A stretch of 45,354 nt of DNA from an uncultured Succinatimonas sp. (GTDB lineage Bacteria > Pseudomonadota > Gammaproteobacteria > Enterobacterales > Succinivibrionaceae). Both the position numbers and the translations under genes were made by a program. Positions 1 through 7,897 of the stretch are shown in pieces (the first letter of the stretch is position 1; the number at the start of each line of letters is the position of its first letter). The stretch covers positions 1 through 45,354 of the forward strand of contig CAJKNC010000003.1 of the NCBI GenBank assembly GCA_905201175.1. The letters are read 5' to 3'. The notes below the pieces were generated by a model. It searched no databases. It was not told the origin of the DNA and was given only the letters and a program-made list of their open reading frames with translations.

Positions 1-350
1 ATTTCATAACAAAACCCCATTATCAATCATGTGATCAATAATGGGGTTCATACTAATGCCGGTTTTTGTTCAAAAACAAAGCCCGCAGGCTTGACAGCAT
101 GGATTCATGCACTACTTTAATACGCATATTGTGAATAGATTATTTATCGTATAATCCTGAATTCATAATAAAAATATCTTTTTTTTCTAAAATATCAGGA
201 CTTATACTGTATACTTCCACGCAGTTTTTAACTTAAATTTAACGCACCAAATAAGTGCTTTTTACGGCAAATCAAGCATAGATGCTTTTGTATATATATA
301 CTGAATTCATATTTTGATTACAAACACTAGTTTAAAAGGGCGAAACAGTC
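1..350. other. Leader region upstream of the amino-acid ABC operon
   Basis: No gene is visible here. It contains an 11-bp perfect inverted repeat (13-23 with 38-48, arms AACCCCATTAT/ATAATGGGGTT). Read on the minus strand it is followed by TTTTGTTAT, so it may be a terminator for leftward transcription. The 11-mer CTGAATTCATA occurs twice as a direct repeat, at 157-167 and 301-311. A TATAAT hexamer lies at 150-155, but its -35 partner is poor. The promoter of the downstream operon is probably in this stretch, but I cannot place it securely. Confidence 0.5.
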
Positions 351-1085
351 ATGGCGATGATTAAGCTTGACCATATCAATAAATTCTTTGGCGACCTTCA
401 TGTATTAAAGGATGTTAGTCTTGAAGTTGCTGAAGGTGAAAAATTGGTAATTATCGGACCTTCAGGATCTGGAAAATCCACAACTGTACGTTGCATGAAC
501 TTCTTAGAAGTTCCCACCTCAGGTCATGTTTATATTGACGGTCATGAATTAACGACAAAGAACAAAACCAAGATTATTCGTGATTACGAATCTATGGTTT
601 TCCAGTCATTTAATCTTTATCCGCACTTAGATGTCTTAACTAATCTCATCTTAGCTCCGGTAAAAATTCATGGCAAATCCAAAAAAGAAGCAACTGATCT
701 GGCTATGCATTATCTTGAAGTAGTCGGTCTTAAAGATAAGGCTCATGTTTATCCTACTACCCTGTCAGGCGGACAGCAGCAGCGTATTGCTATTGCCCGC
801 GCTTTATGCTGTCAAAGCAAGATTATTCTTTTTGATGAGCCGACATCTGCATTAGATCCTGAAACAATTCAGGAAGTACTGGATGTAATGATTAAGCTTG
901 CTAAAGAATCCAATATAACCATGGTAGTGGTAACCCATGAAATGGGTTTTGCAAGACAGGTTGCCGATCGCGTAGTCTTTATGGCTGACGGTCAGATAAT
1001 TGAAGAGGGCACTCCTGAACACTTCTTCACCAACCCTCAGCACAACCGAGTAAAGCAATTCTTAGGCAAAATACTCAAACACTAG
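351..1085 (+). CDS. Polar amino-acid ABC transporter ATP-binding protein (GlnQ/HisP type)
   Basis: This is the cytoplasmic ATPase that powers import of an amino acid by the ABC transporter encoded just downstream. The 244 residues are the normal length for the GlnQ/HisP family. The Walker A motif GPSGSGKST is at about residues 36-44, the Q-loop near 84, the signature LSGGQQQR at 138-145, the Walker B IILFDEP at 158-164 and the switch histidine in VVTHE near 196. All are intact, so an active ATPase is expected. The ATG at 351 follows AAAAGGG; a second ATG at 357 is possible. It is the first gene of an operon with a binding protein, two permeases and a kinase-like gene. The substrate is not fixed by the sequence; the binding protein suggests an acidic or polar amino acid. 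Confidence 0.95.
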   Translation: MAMIKLDHINKFFGDLHVLKDVSLEVAEGEKLVIIGPSGSGKSTTVRCMNFLEVPTSGHVYIDGHELTTKNKTKIIRDYESMVFQSFNLYPHLDVLTNLILAPVKIHGKSKKEATDLAMHYLEVVGLKDKAHVYPTTLSGGQQQRIAIARALCCQSKIILFDEPTSALDPETIQEVLDVMIKLAKESNITMVVVTHEMGFARQVADRVVFMADGQIIEEGTPEHFFTNPQHNRVKQFLGKILKH

Positions 1086-1101
1086 TTAAAAGGAGATTTG
1101 T

Positions 1102-1935
1102 ATGCATTATTTATCTAAAGTCTTAAGTGCGGCTGTGGTAGCCTCACTATTTATGACCTCGCAAACCTTTGCCGCTGATTCTGATATTCCGGAAATTAAA
1201 GCTATTCAAGATCGCGGTGTTTTAAAAGTCGGCGTTAAAAATGCAGTTATCGGCTTTAGCTTCCAGGATCCTTTAACCGGTGAATATAAAGGCTTAGAAG
1301 ATACTTTAGCAGAAATGATCGCCGACAGCATGGGCGTTGACGTCGAATTTACCACTGTAACTGCAGCAACTCGCTCAGAGCTTATCGATTCAGGCGACTT
1401 AGATGTTGTTTTAGCCACCTTCACCATTACCGAAGAGCGCAAGCAGCATTGGGATTTCTCTACCCCTTACTTCACCGATCACGTATCTGTTTTAGTTGAG
1501 GACAGCAGCGGCATTAAGTCTCTTGCTGACTTAAAGGGCAAGACCATTGGCGTATCTTCAGGCTCTTCTTCAGCTCGTGCTTTAACTCAGGCTATGATTG
1601 ATGCCAAAGTTATTGACGGCAAGGACTTTGATTATGCAAACTTCGACCCTGCCACCTGGTCCGAAGGCGTAAAATTCCATCAGTTCGATGATTATCCGGC
1701 AATTTCCACTGCCTTAAGCGCCAACGAGGTCCAGGCCTTCTGCGTAGATAAGTCCATCTTAGCTGTTTATCACACCAAAGGCCGTTCATATCTTCCTGAG
1801 CAGTTTGCTCCTCAGGAATACGGTGCTGTAACTAAGAAAGGCTCAGGTCTTTCTGCCTACGTTGACAACCTCATCAAGAAATGGCTAGCTGACGGTACCA
1901 TCGATAAGTTAATCAAAGAAAACAATCTTGATTAA
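1102..1935 (+). CDS. Periplasmic amino-acid-binding protein (SBP family 3)
   Basis: A secreted solute-binding protein that delivers substrate to the ABC permeases. The first 24 residues form a classical Sec signal peptide with a probable cleavage after TFA (before ADSD). No lipobox is present, so it should be free in the periplasm. The mature part starts with a bacterial SBP_3 pattern (a GVLKVGVK strand, then FQDPLTGEYKGLE). The order resembles the Campylobacter PEB1 and other aspartate/glutamate/glutamine binders, which is family knowledge rather than proof of ligand. A good Shine-Dalgarno (AAAGGAG) precedes the ATG at 1102, 16 nt after the ATPase gene. It is followed by an intrinsic terminator hairpin before the permeases, which fits a higher expression of the binding protein than of the membrane subunits. 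Confidence 0.94.
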   Translation: MHYLSKVLSAAVVASLFMTSQTFAADSDIPEIKAIQDRGVLKVGVKNAVIGFSFQDPLTGEYKGLEDTLAEMIADSMGVDVEFTTVTAATRSELIDSGDLDVVLATFTITEERKQHWDFSTPYFTDHVSVLVEDSSGIKSLADLKGKTIGVSSGSSSARALTQAMIDAKVIDGKDFDYANFDPATWSEGVKFHQFDDYPAISTALSANEVQAFCVDKSILAVYHTKGRSYLPEQFAPQEYGAVTKKGSGLSAYVDNLIKKWLADGTIDKLIKENNLD

Positions 1936-1949
1936 AATTTAAAATGCTG

Positions 1950-1977
1950 ACCCCTGATAAAATCAGGGGTTTTAATC
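1950..1977 (+). terminator. Attenuator/terminator between binding protein and permeases
   Basis: A perfect 9-bp hairpin, ACCCCTGAT with ATCAGGGGT and an AAA loop, is followed by TTTAAT. It lies 15 nt after the binding-protein stop codon and 21 nt before the first permease. It probably acts as a partial terminator that sets the ratio of binding protein to permease. Confidence 0.75.
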
Positions 1978-1997
1978 TTAACTAGCGGAAATTTTGC

Positions 1998-2732
1998 ATG
2001 GAAACCCTATTTTCACCCGCAGCCTGGCTAAAAGTCTGGACTTATCGGGAAACCTTTTTGCTTGGATTTCTAACTACTCTTGAGACTGCAGTATTTGCAA
2101 TCATTATTTCTATGGCCTTAGGCATTCTTTTTGGCCTGATGTCCACAAGCAATAAGACCTCTTTACGTATTATTGCACGCGTTTATGTAGAATTTATCCA
2201 AAATACTCCTTTATTGCTGCAGATATGCTTTTTATATTATGCTCTGTCCTTCTCAGGCCACAGCATCGGCATCCTGCTCTCAGGCATTGTCTCTATAGGC
2301 ATCTATCACGGCGCCTATATGTCTGAGGTGATCCGTGCCGGCATCCAGTCCATACATAAAGGACAGTTTGAAGCAGCTCAGTCACAGGGCTTTAATTATA
2401 TCGGCATGATGTATCACATCATTTTGCCGCAGAGCATCAAAATCATTTTGCCGCCTTCTGTAAATCAGGTTGTAAACCTAATCAAAAACACTTCCTGCTT
2501 ATATATTATCGGCGGTTCTGACTTAATTTCCTTAACCTACAGCTTCGTAACCGGCATCAATACCGGCGGTGCTTACGGTCCGGCTTACTTAGTTTCAGGT
2601 TTATTATTCTTTATCTTCTGCTACCCATTATCTAAGATGGCAAGCTCCTGGGAAAATAACCTTAAAAAACGCGACCAAATGCAGAACATGAAGAAAAAGG
2701 CGACTGTTGTAGAGGAGAATTCTGATGATTGA
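1998..2732 (+). CDS. Amino-acid ABC transporter permease (HisM/GlnP family)
   Basis: An inner-membrane subunit of the amino-acid importer. The 244-residue protein has several hydrophobic segments (about 20-48, 70-110 and 190-215). It carries the EAA loop that contacts the ATPase, seen as EAAQSQGFNYIGMMYHIILP at about 125-144, which is diagnostic of His/Glu/Gln/Arg opine-type permeases. The C-terminal tail is charged and cytoplasmic. The start ATG at 1998 follows CTAGCGGAAATTTTGC, a weak ribosome site, so translation may be modest. It overlaps the next permease gene by 8 nt, so the two subunits are translationally coupled and probably form a heterodimer. Confidence 0.93.
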   Translation: METLFSPAAWLKVWTYRETFLLGFLTTLETAVFAIIISMALGILFGLMSTSNKTSLRIIARVYVEFIQNTPLLLQICFLYYALSFSGHSIGILLSGIVSIGIYHGAYMSEVIRAGIQSIHKGQFEAAQSQGFNYIGMMYHIILPQSIKIILPPSVNQVVNLIKNTSCLYIIGGSDLISLTYSFVTGINTGGAYGPAYLVSGLLFFIFCYPLSKMASSWENNLKKRDQMQNMKKKATVVEENSDD

Positions 2733-3492
2733 AGAATGGGCCGCCAGCTTTAGTATCTTATCTAAAAGCGCTATTTGGATTTATATCTTAAAGGGAACCT
2801 TATTTACTCTTATCATTTCAGCCATTGCTGTAATCATAGGCGTAGCTTTCGGCTCCGTTCTGGCTTTAGTGCGCAACTACTGCAACAATCCTAAATACAG
2901 GATCTTTAAATATGCTGCTATTGCTTATATTGAAATCTTCAGAAATACTCCGTTATTGCTCTGGATCTTTATCTGCGTAGTATTCTGCCCTTGTCCTGAG
3001 ATTTTCCAGCATCGCCTGTTCGGTTTGTCTACGGTTGAAACCGGCCTGCTATTTAAAGCCTCAGTAGCTTTAATCCTGTTTGCCTCCTCTGTTATCGCTG
3101 AAATCATCCGCGGCGGCTTAAATTCTGTAGCCCGCGGACAGTTTGAGGCAGGTCTCTCGCAGGGCTTCAATATCGTGCAGGTCATGTTCTATATTGTCCT
3201 GCCGCAGGCTTTGCGCAATGTAATTCCGACATTACTGAGCCAAATCATTACCACCATCAAGGACTCCTCATACTTAGCTAACGTAGCTACTATTGAGTTA
3301 ATGGCTCGCGTAAGACAATTATTGTCCTCAGCTAATATGTACAACGGCCTAAATGCAATCAACGTCTCCGATGTATTTGTACTTTACGGCTGTGCAGCAG
3401 CAATTTACTTTATTATCAACTTCTCCCTGTCTCTTTTAGTACGCCGCTTGCAGCATAACAAGCCTAAGCGTCTAGTATTGACAGAAAACTAA
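2725..3492 (+). CDS. Amino-acid ABC transporter permease, second subunit
   Basis: The second membrane subunit of the importer, 255 residues, homologous to its neighbour. Hydrophobic helices are clear at about 22-50, 62-90 and 110-130, with a C-terminal helix near 215-240. The EAA loop is EAGLSQGFNIVQVMFYIVLP at about 141-160. The IEIFRNTPLLLW stretch is a typical family signature. A ribosome site GAGGAG inside the end of the previous gene precedes the ATG at 2725. Two related permeases with one ATPase and one binding protein form a complete polar amino-acid uptake system. Confidence 0.93.
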   Translation: MIEEWAASFSILSKSAIWIYILKGTLFTLIISAIAVIIGVAFGSVLALVRNYCNNPKYRIFKYAAIAYIEIFRNTPLLLWIFICVVFCPCPEIFQHRLFGLSTVETGLLFKASVALILFASSVIAEIIRGGLNSVARGQFEAGLSQGFNIVQVMFYIVLPQALRNVIPTLLSQIITTIKDSSYLANVATIELMARVRQLLSSANMYNGLNAINVSDVFVLYGCAAAIYFIINFSLSLLVRRLQHNKPKRLVLTEN

Positions 3493-3505
3493 AGGAAGAT
3501 TGGAA

Positions 3506-4108
3506 ATGAAACCATATGTAATTACAATCTCACGTCAATTTGCCAGTATGGGACGTACCATCGCGCAGCTGATGGCAAAAGATCTCAATATAAATTTTTA
3601 TGATCGTGATATTGTAGCTGAGACTGCCAAGCGCTTAGGACTGATGAAAAAAGACATCAGCAATTATGATGAGCAGGCCCATGAGGGCTTCTTTATGCGC
3701 AAGAACTATCTCTTCCGCTTTTCATCATATTCAATTCGCGATGAAATCTTCGAAACTCAGAAGAACGTCATCCTGGATTTCGTCTCTCAGGGTTCCTGCA
3801 TTATTGTCGGACGCTGTGCTGACAGCATCCTGCGCGATCACCCGAATGCTTTGCATGTTTATGTCTATGCTCCGTTTGAAAAGCGCCTGGACAATTGCGT
3901 CAATAAGCTCATGATGGACAGAAAAGAAGCAATCAGCGCCATCAAGAAAGTTGATACTGCCCGCAGTGCCTACAGACGCATCTACTGTCCTGACTGCAAG
4001 AGTGAATTTGACGATCGCGATTTAATGATCGACAGCAGCCGCTTCGGCGAGGAATTAACCGCTAAGCTCCTAGTCGATATAGTTAAGAACACTATTGCCA
4101 AGGAATAA
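3506..4108 (+). CDS. Cytidylate kinase-like protein (Cytidylate_kin2 type)
   Basis: A small P-loop kinase-like protein of about 200 residues. The opening ITISRQFASMGRTIAQLMA followed by FYDRDIV matches the cytidylate-kinase-like family, whose usual motif is ITISRxYGSGGRxIA. Here the glycine-rich part is changed (ASMGR for GSGGR), which may alter nucleotide binding. The family is often found beside regulators and transporters and its substrate is mostly unknown. I choose the ATG at 3506 because AAAGGAAG at 3491-3498 is well spaced for it; a TTG at 3500 is less likely. It follows the permease by 13 nt and is the last gene of the ABC operon before a strong terminator. A role tied to the transported amino acid is only inference. 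Confidence 0.8.
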   Translation: MKPYVITISRQFASMGRTIAQLMAKDLNINFYDRDIVAETAKRLGLMKKDISNYDEQAHEGFFMRKNYLFRFSSYSIRDEIFETQKNVILDFVSQGSCIIVGRCADSILRDHPNALHVYVYAPFEKRLDNCVNKLMMDRKEAISAIKKVDTARSAYRRIYCPDCKSEFDDRDLMIDSSRFGEELTAKLLVDIVKNTIAKE

Positions 4109-4136
4109 TGGTTGTTAAATCCTAATAATGCCTGAA

Positions 4137-4170
4137 TATAAAAAAAGGACCTTCGCGGTCCTTTTTTATT
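4137..4170. terminator. Bidirectional intrinsic terminator
   Basis: The hairpin AAAAAAGGACC with GGTCCTTTTTT around a TTCGC loop has A-runs and T-runs on both sides. It can end the ABC operon on the plus strand and the tatD operon on the minus strand; both converge here. Confidence 0.9.
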
Positions 4171-4176
4171 TGCTCT

Positions 4177-5040
4177 TTAACGCAGCGGCACATCCAGAAT
4201 ATTCGGCTTTAATTTATATGTAGAAACCTCAATATCCAGACTCTGCGGCTCTGCAAGCTTTACCTTATACAGATCCTCAAAATTCTTAGAGGTTACGGCA
4301 GCTAATTTTGCCGGCGTTATGTGCTTGAAATCGGCTATATATTCTGCAGTATAGCGCACGAAGGCCGGCTCATTTTCCACTCCTCTTACCGGGATCGGCG
4401 CTAAATACGGACAATCAGTCTCTACCATCATTCTGTCTAAAGGCACATATTTTAAAACCTCGCGTACATTATCTGAGGCTTTAAAGGTAGCAATGCCGGT
4501 AAAGGAAATATAAAAGCCCAAATCAAGGCAGACTCTGGCCATATCCACCGTATCTGTAAAGCAGTGAACTACGCCGCCGCAGTCTCGGGCATTTTCGGAT
4601 TTCAGCAAGGAGATAGTATCCTGCGCCGCCTCTCGGGCATGAATGATTAAAGGCTTATTTACTTCATGGGACAGCGCAATCTGGCGGGCAAAGGCTTCAA
4701 GCTGCTGAGGCTTATTATCAGGAGAATAATGATAATCAAGTCCGCACTCGCCTAAGGCGATAGCTCTCGGATCTTTAAAGCACTCTGCCAGATCATCCTC
4801 CTGCCAATCAGAGGCCTCGGCCAAATTTAAAGGATGAATGCCGGCAGACAGATAGATGTTGTTGTAGCCTTGAGTAAGCTCCTGCTGCTTTTTAAATTCA
4901 TCTAAAGTACAGGCAATAGATAAAAAATGCGTAACTTTGCATCTGTAAGCACGCTTTAAAAGCTCAGGCAGGGATGAAAAAGCTTCGCTTTTATAGGACA
5001 GCGAAGCTAAATGACAATGCGAATCAACTAAATAAGGCAT
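4177..5040 (-). CDS. TatD-family metal-dependent hydrolase/DNase (YcfH-like)
   Basis: A cytosolic TIM-barrel metallohydrolase of 287 residues. The metal ligands of the TatD family are all visible: the HxH motif in DSHCH (H8, H10), the glutamate in GECGLDYH (E98), H134 in IHAREA, H159 in GVVHCF and D209 in ETDCPYLAP. TatD proteins are 3'-5' exonucleases, or deoxyribonucleases in some species. The protein is slightly longer than E. coli YcfH, with an extra C-terminal tail after about residue 262. It is the last gene of a leftward operon and lies 2 nt after the epimerase gene. Confidence 0.92.
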   Translation of the reverse strand: MPYLVDSHCHLASLSYKSEAFSSLPELLKRAYRCKVTHFLSIACTLDEFKKQQELTQGYNNIYLSAGIHPLNLAEASDWQEDDLAECFKDPRAIALGECGLDYHYSPDNKPQQLEAFARQIALSHEVNKPLIIHAREAAQDTISLLKSENARDCGGVVHCFTDTVDMARVCLDLGFYISFTGIATFKASDNVREVLKYVPLDRMMVETDCPYLAPIPVRGVENEPAFVRYTAEYIADFKHITPAKLAAVTSKNFEDLYKVKLAEPQSLDIEVSTYKLKPNILDVPLR

Positions 5041-5042
5041 AA

Positions 5043-6080
5043 TTATAAATTTTTAAAATAGCTGTCAGTACTATGTAAATAGGTCATAGCCCAATTGTGA
5101 AATTGGGCTAAGCCTGAATCTAGGGAAACCTGAGGATAAAAATCAAAATAGCGAATAAACTTTTCGTTGCATGAAATCAGATCGCCGCTCTCGCCTAAAG
5201 GACTGGCGCATGCATAGGTCTGAAGCTGCGCGTTATTGAGCTTTTCATATTTTTCAATAATATCATTAACAGAAACAGTCTCGCCGCTGCCGATATTGAA
5301 GATCTCATAATTACTGTCGCCCTTGAAGCTCATCAGACATTTTAAGGCTTCAAGAAAATCATCTATATAGAGAAAATCATGCTGATGCTTGCCGCCGTCA
5401 TACAGATCTAAAGGCTCCTGCGCTGTCATCAGTCTCTGCAGCTTAAACAGCAAGGTATCCGGGCGCATAAATGGGCCGTAAACATTAAAAATGCGCATGG
5501 TGATGACTTTAATGTTATACATACGGGCATAAACCTTGCATAGCTGCTCGCCCATCAGCTTTGAGGCTGCATATATAGAATTAGGCTTTAATAAATTCTT
5601 GTCATCCTCAATTAAAAGCAAGCCGGCGCTTTCACCGTAAACAGCTGCAGAAGAAGCATTTATCAGTAAGGGACGCTTATTCTCAAGAACTCTAATCCCC
5701 TCTAAAATTGACTCTAAGCCTTTAATGTTGGCCTTAAAAAAAACTGATGGCGATAAAGCTGCGGCTTTAACTGAAGACAAGGAGGCAAAATGCAGGATAA
5801 GATCGAAGTCTCCGTCCATAATCATAGCTTCAACTGTAGGCGCATCAGCGATGTCAAAGCAATGAAACTCAAAATCTCCGCATTTGGCATAAGTGGAGCC
5901 GGCTAATGCGGAAACATCCACGCCTAAAGCGCCTAATCTGTCAAATTTAAGATAGGCTCCATAGGTAAAATCATTAAGATCGTCAATTCCTACTACCTTA
6001 AAGCCTAATTTAAGACATAAAAGCGCTGCATGCATGCCTAAGAACCCGGCAACGCCGGTAATTAAAACCTTTTTGCTCAT
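5043..6080 (-). CDS. NAD-dependent nucleotide-sugar epimerase/dehydratase
   Basis: An extended short-chain dehydrogenase that modifies nucleotide sugars. It shows the Rossmann motif GVAGFLG at residues 9-15, the acidic NAD(P)-binding residues in GIDDLND near 31, the serine in NASSAAVYGE (141-150), and the YxxxK catalytic pair at Y170 and K174 (YAASK). The later RIFNVYGPFMRPD stretch is typical of UDP-glucuronate/UDP-galactose 4-epimerase-like enzymes. Its 345 residues are normal. The gene overlaps the end of the membrane glycosyltransferase gene by 4 nt (ATGA), so the two are co-translated. The product sugar cannot be fixed from sequence. It may supply or modify a precursor for a cell-surface glycan. 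Confidence 0.88.
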   Translation of the reverse strand: MSKKVLITGVAGFLGMHAALLCLKLGFKVVGIDDLNDFTYGAYLKFDRLGALGVDVSALAGSTYAKCGDFEFHCFDIADAPTVEAMIMDGDFDLILHFASLSSVKAAALSPSVFFKANIKGLESILEGIRVLENKRPLLINASSAAVYGESAGLLLIEDDKNLLKPNSIYAASKLMGEQLCKVYARMYNIKVITMRIFNVYGPFMRPDTLLFKLQRLMTAQEPLDLYDGGKHQHDFLYIDDFLEALKCLMSFKGDSNYEIFNIGSGETVSVNDIIEKYEKLNNAQLQTYACASPLGESGDLISCNEKFIRYFDFYPQVSLDSGLAQFHNWAMTYLHSTDSYFKNL

Positions 6081-7687
6081 CTGTTTTTCTCCTCTTTAAT
6101 GTCTTCAGGACTGATGAGCAAAGTATCTCCATACATACGTGCATTTTTTAGGTTCTTAAGCTCATTGAGTTCCTGATGGTCACGCAATGCCGAACGCCCA
6201 ATAATTCTAAAGTTGTTGCGACAATAATCAAGATTGATATTGTCATACGTACTAGAACGTAAATTCATATCCTTATTGTAAAGCTTTAAAGTCCAAGGAT
6301 TATTAATGCCTATATAGCAGATATTAAAATTCTTAGACTTGGTAATCTTTTGATCCAGCGCCTCACCGACTGAGTTATAGCTTACAGAGTTATTCAGCTC
6401 AGGCATAGCAAAGCCTGCAGTAAAGCACATCACCAATACGCCTACGCCGAACGTCATAATTCCCTCAGTAGCGCTTGAGCGTGAAACCTTAAATATAGCC
6501 AAAGCGCTAAAGAGCATTAAAAACAGCAGCGAGCTGATGATGTAAATGCTGTTTAAGCTGGGGATCTCCTTTTTTACATAAAAATAAGCAAAGAATAATA
6601 AGCCAAACGGCAATAATCCCAAAATAAAGGTCAATTTTAAGAATTTATCGCGAGAACCGTATTTTTGATTGTAATAAACTAAAAAGTAAGCTAAAGACGG
6701 CAAAGAGGCAAAAACATAGGTTACATCCTTAGAGCTAGGAATGGAAATCAAAATTAACGTGGCTACTGGGATTGAAATTGCAAAAATTGCCGAAAGCTCA
6801 ATCTGACGCTTCTCTGAGAGAATAATCTTTACTGCCGCATAAGCTGCACTGATGCCTAAAGGGAAAGATAAAAGCCAAAAAGCAAAGAAATAAAAGGCAA
6901 AATTATGCGCAGATCCTGTCTCTCCTATAAGGCGCAAATAAGGATCTCTGATAAACATCTTGACCGTATAGTCAGCTCCGGCTTCTAAAAAGGTCAGCAC
7001 TATCCAAAAAAACATTAAAAAAGCGATAAGCAAAAAATAATTCAGCGGCAGAATTTTAAAGAAATACCTACGCTTTCTTAAGGTAAACAATACCATTGCC
7101 AGTGTAAATAAAGGGATCAGCAGTCCTAAAATGCCATTAGTAAAGACGGCCGCAAAAAGCAGCAGAGGGATACTGATATTGCCGATATCAGCAGCCGGCT
7201 CCTGCTCAATAATCAAGAGCTCCGTACGCTGCTTGATAAGGCAGATTGAAGCTACGACTAAAAGCGAAAACAGAACTATCGGCTGGGCTAAAAGCGTCGC
7301 CGTCATCATAAACGGCATCGACACAATCATTACCGCGGCTTTATTGCGGTAATTAGAACGAAGCATGCCGCCGAAATTGCGATCTAATAAAAGAATAATG
7401 CCTATAAGAGAAAAGACATTTAAAAACAGCATAATTGAACTTGTAGGCAGACCATCAAATAAGATTGCTACCATGCAAATCCACATATATAAAGGAGGAG
7501 TCTGAGTAAAGGGCTTACCGTCTTCAAAGAAAGAAAAAAAATGATTTTTGTCAATTGCATCTTGCGCAGCTGCAATATAATTAAGCTCATTTATCGGGCT
7601 TAATTCACGCAAAAAAACCGCAGGTAAAGCCGCAGCAAATACTAAAAGACATAAAAAGAAGGTCTGTTTGCTGCATTTAAATTCCAT
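6077..7687 (-). CDS. ArnT/PMT-type polytopic glycosyltransferase
   Basis: A large inner-membrane protein with a dozen or so hydrophobic segments and a C-terminal soluble portion (roughly the last 100 residues). The N-terminal loop ELSPINELNYIAAAQD followed by PFTQTPPLYMW corresponds to the first periplasmic loop of the ArnT/dolichyl-phosphate-mannose mannosyltransferase superfamily (usually DEAxYA, then KPPL). These enzymes move a sugar from a polyprenyl-phosphate donor to lipid A or another acceptor. The usual first acidic pair is only partly kept. An ATG at 7729 would add 14 residues, but a good extended -10 box (7733-7738) puts the transcript start downstream of it. I therefore prefer the ATG at 7687, giving 536 residues. 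It is first in an operon with the epimerase and TatD genes. Confidence 0.82.
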   Translation of the reverse strand: MEFKCSKQTFFLCLLVFAAALPAVFLRELSPINELNYIAAAQDAIDKNHFFSFFEDGKPFTQTPPLYMWICMVAILFDGLPTSSIMLFLNVFSLIGIILLLDRNFGGMLRSNYRNKAAVMIVSMPFMMTATLLAQPIVLFSLLVVASICLIKQRTELLIIEQEPAADIGNISIPLLLFAAVFTNGILGLLIPLFTLAMVLFTLRKRRYFFKILPLNYFLLIAFLMFFWIVLTFLEAGADYTVKMFIRDPYLRLIGETGSAHNFAFYFFAFWLLSFPLGISAAYAAVKIILSEKRQIELSAIFAISIPVATLILISIPSSKDVTYVFASLPSLAYFLVYYNQKYGSRDKFLKLTFILGLLPFGLLFFAYFYVKKEIPSLNSIYIISSLLFLMLFSALAIFKVSRSSATEGIMTFGVGVLVMCFTAGFAMPELNNSVSYNSVGEALDQKITKSKNFNICYIGINNPWTLKLYNKDMNLRSSTYDNINLDYCRNNFRIIGRSALRDHQELNELKNLKNARMYGDTLLISPEDIKEEKNR

Positions 7688-7732
7688 AAAAAACCTAAAG
7701 ATAAAACAAAATTTACGCAAATAATACATTAT

Positions 7733-7741
7733 ATTATAGCA
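7733..7741 (-). promoter_or_regulatory. Extended -10 promoter of the glycosyltransferase operon
   Basis: On the minus strand the sequence reads TTTGCTATAATAT, a perfect TATAAT with an upstream TGn. No good -35 is needed for this class. The predicted start site is near 7726, inside the first possible ATG (7729), which argues for translation from 7687. Confidence 0.6.
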
Positions 7742-7832
7742 AATACTCAGATATTAGGTCTTAAATAGATATTCTTGACGAATTTTAGCAGAAAAAATAA
7801 ATACTTAAAAAATAAAATTTATAAAATTAAGG

Positions 7833-7884
7833 GTAAAAAAAAGGAGCTTCCAAAGTCCTGTCAGACTTAAAGCTCCCTTTTTTA
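7833..7884 (-). terminator. Terminator of the TRAP transporter operon
   Basis: On the minus strand GGGAGCTTTAAGTC pairs imperfectly with GACTTTGGAAGCTCC and is followed by eight T residues. It lies 14 nt after the dctM stop codon. An A-run on the other side means it could also act on the opposite strand. Confidence 0.85.
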
Positions 7885-7897
7885 TCCATATCCTAAG

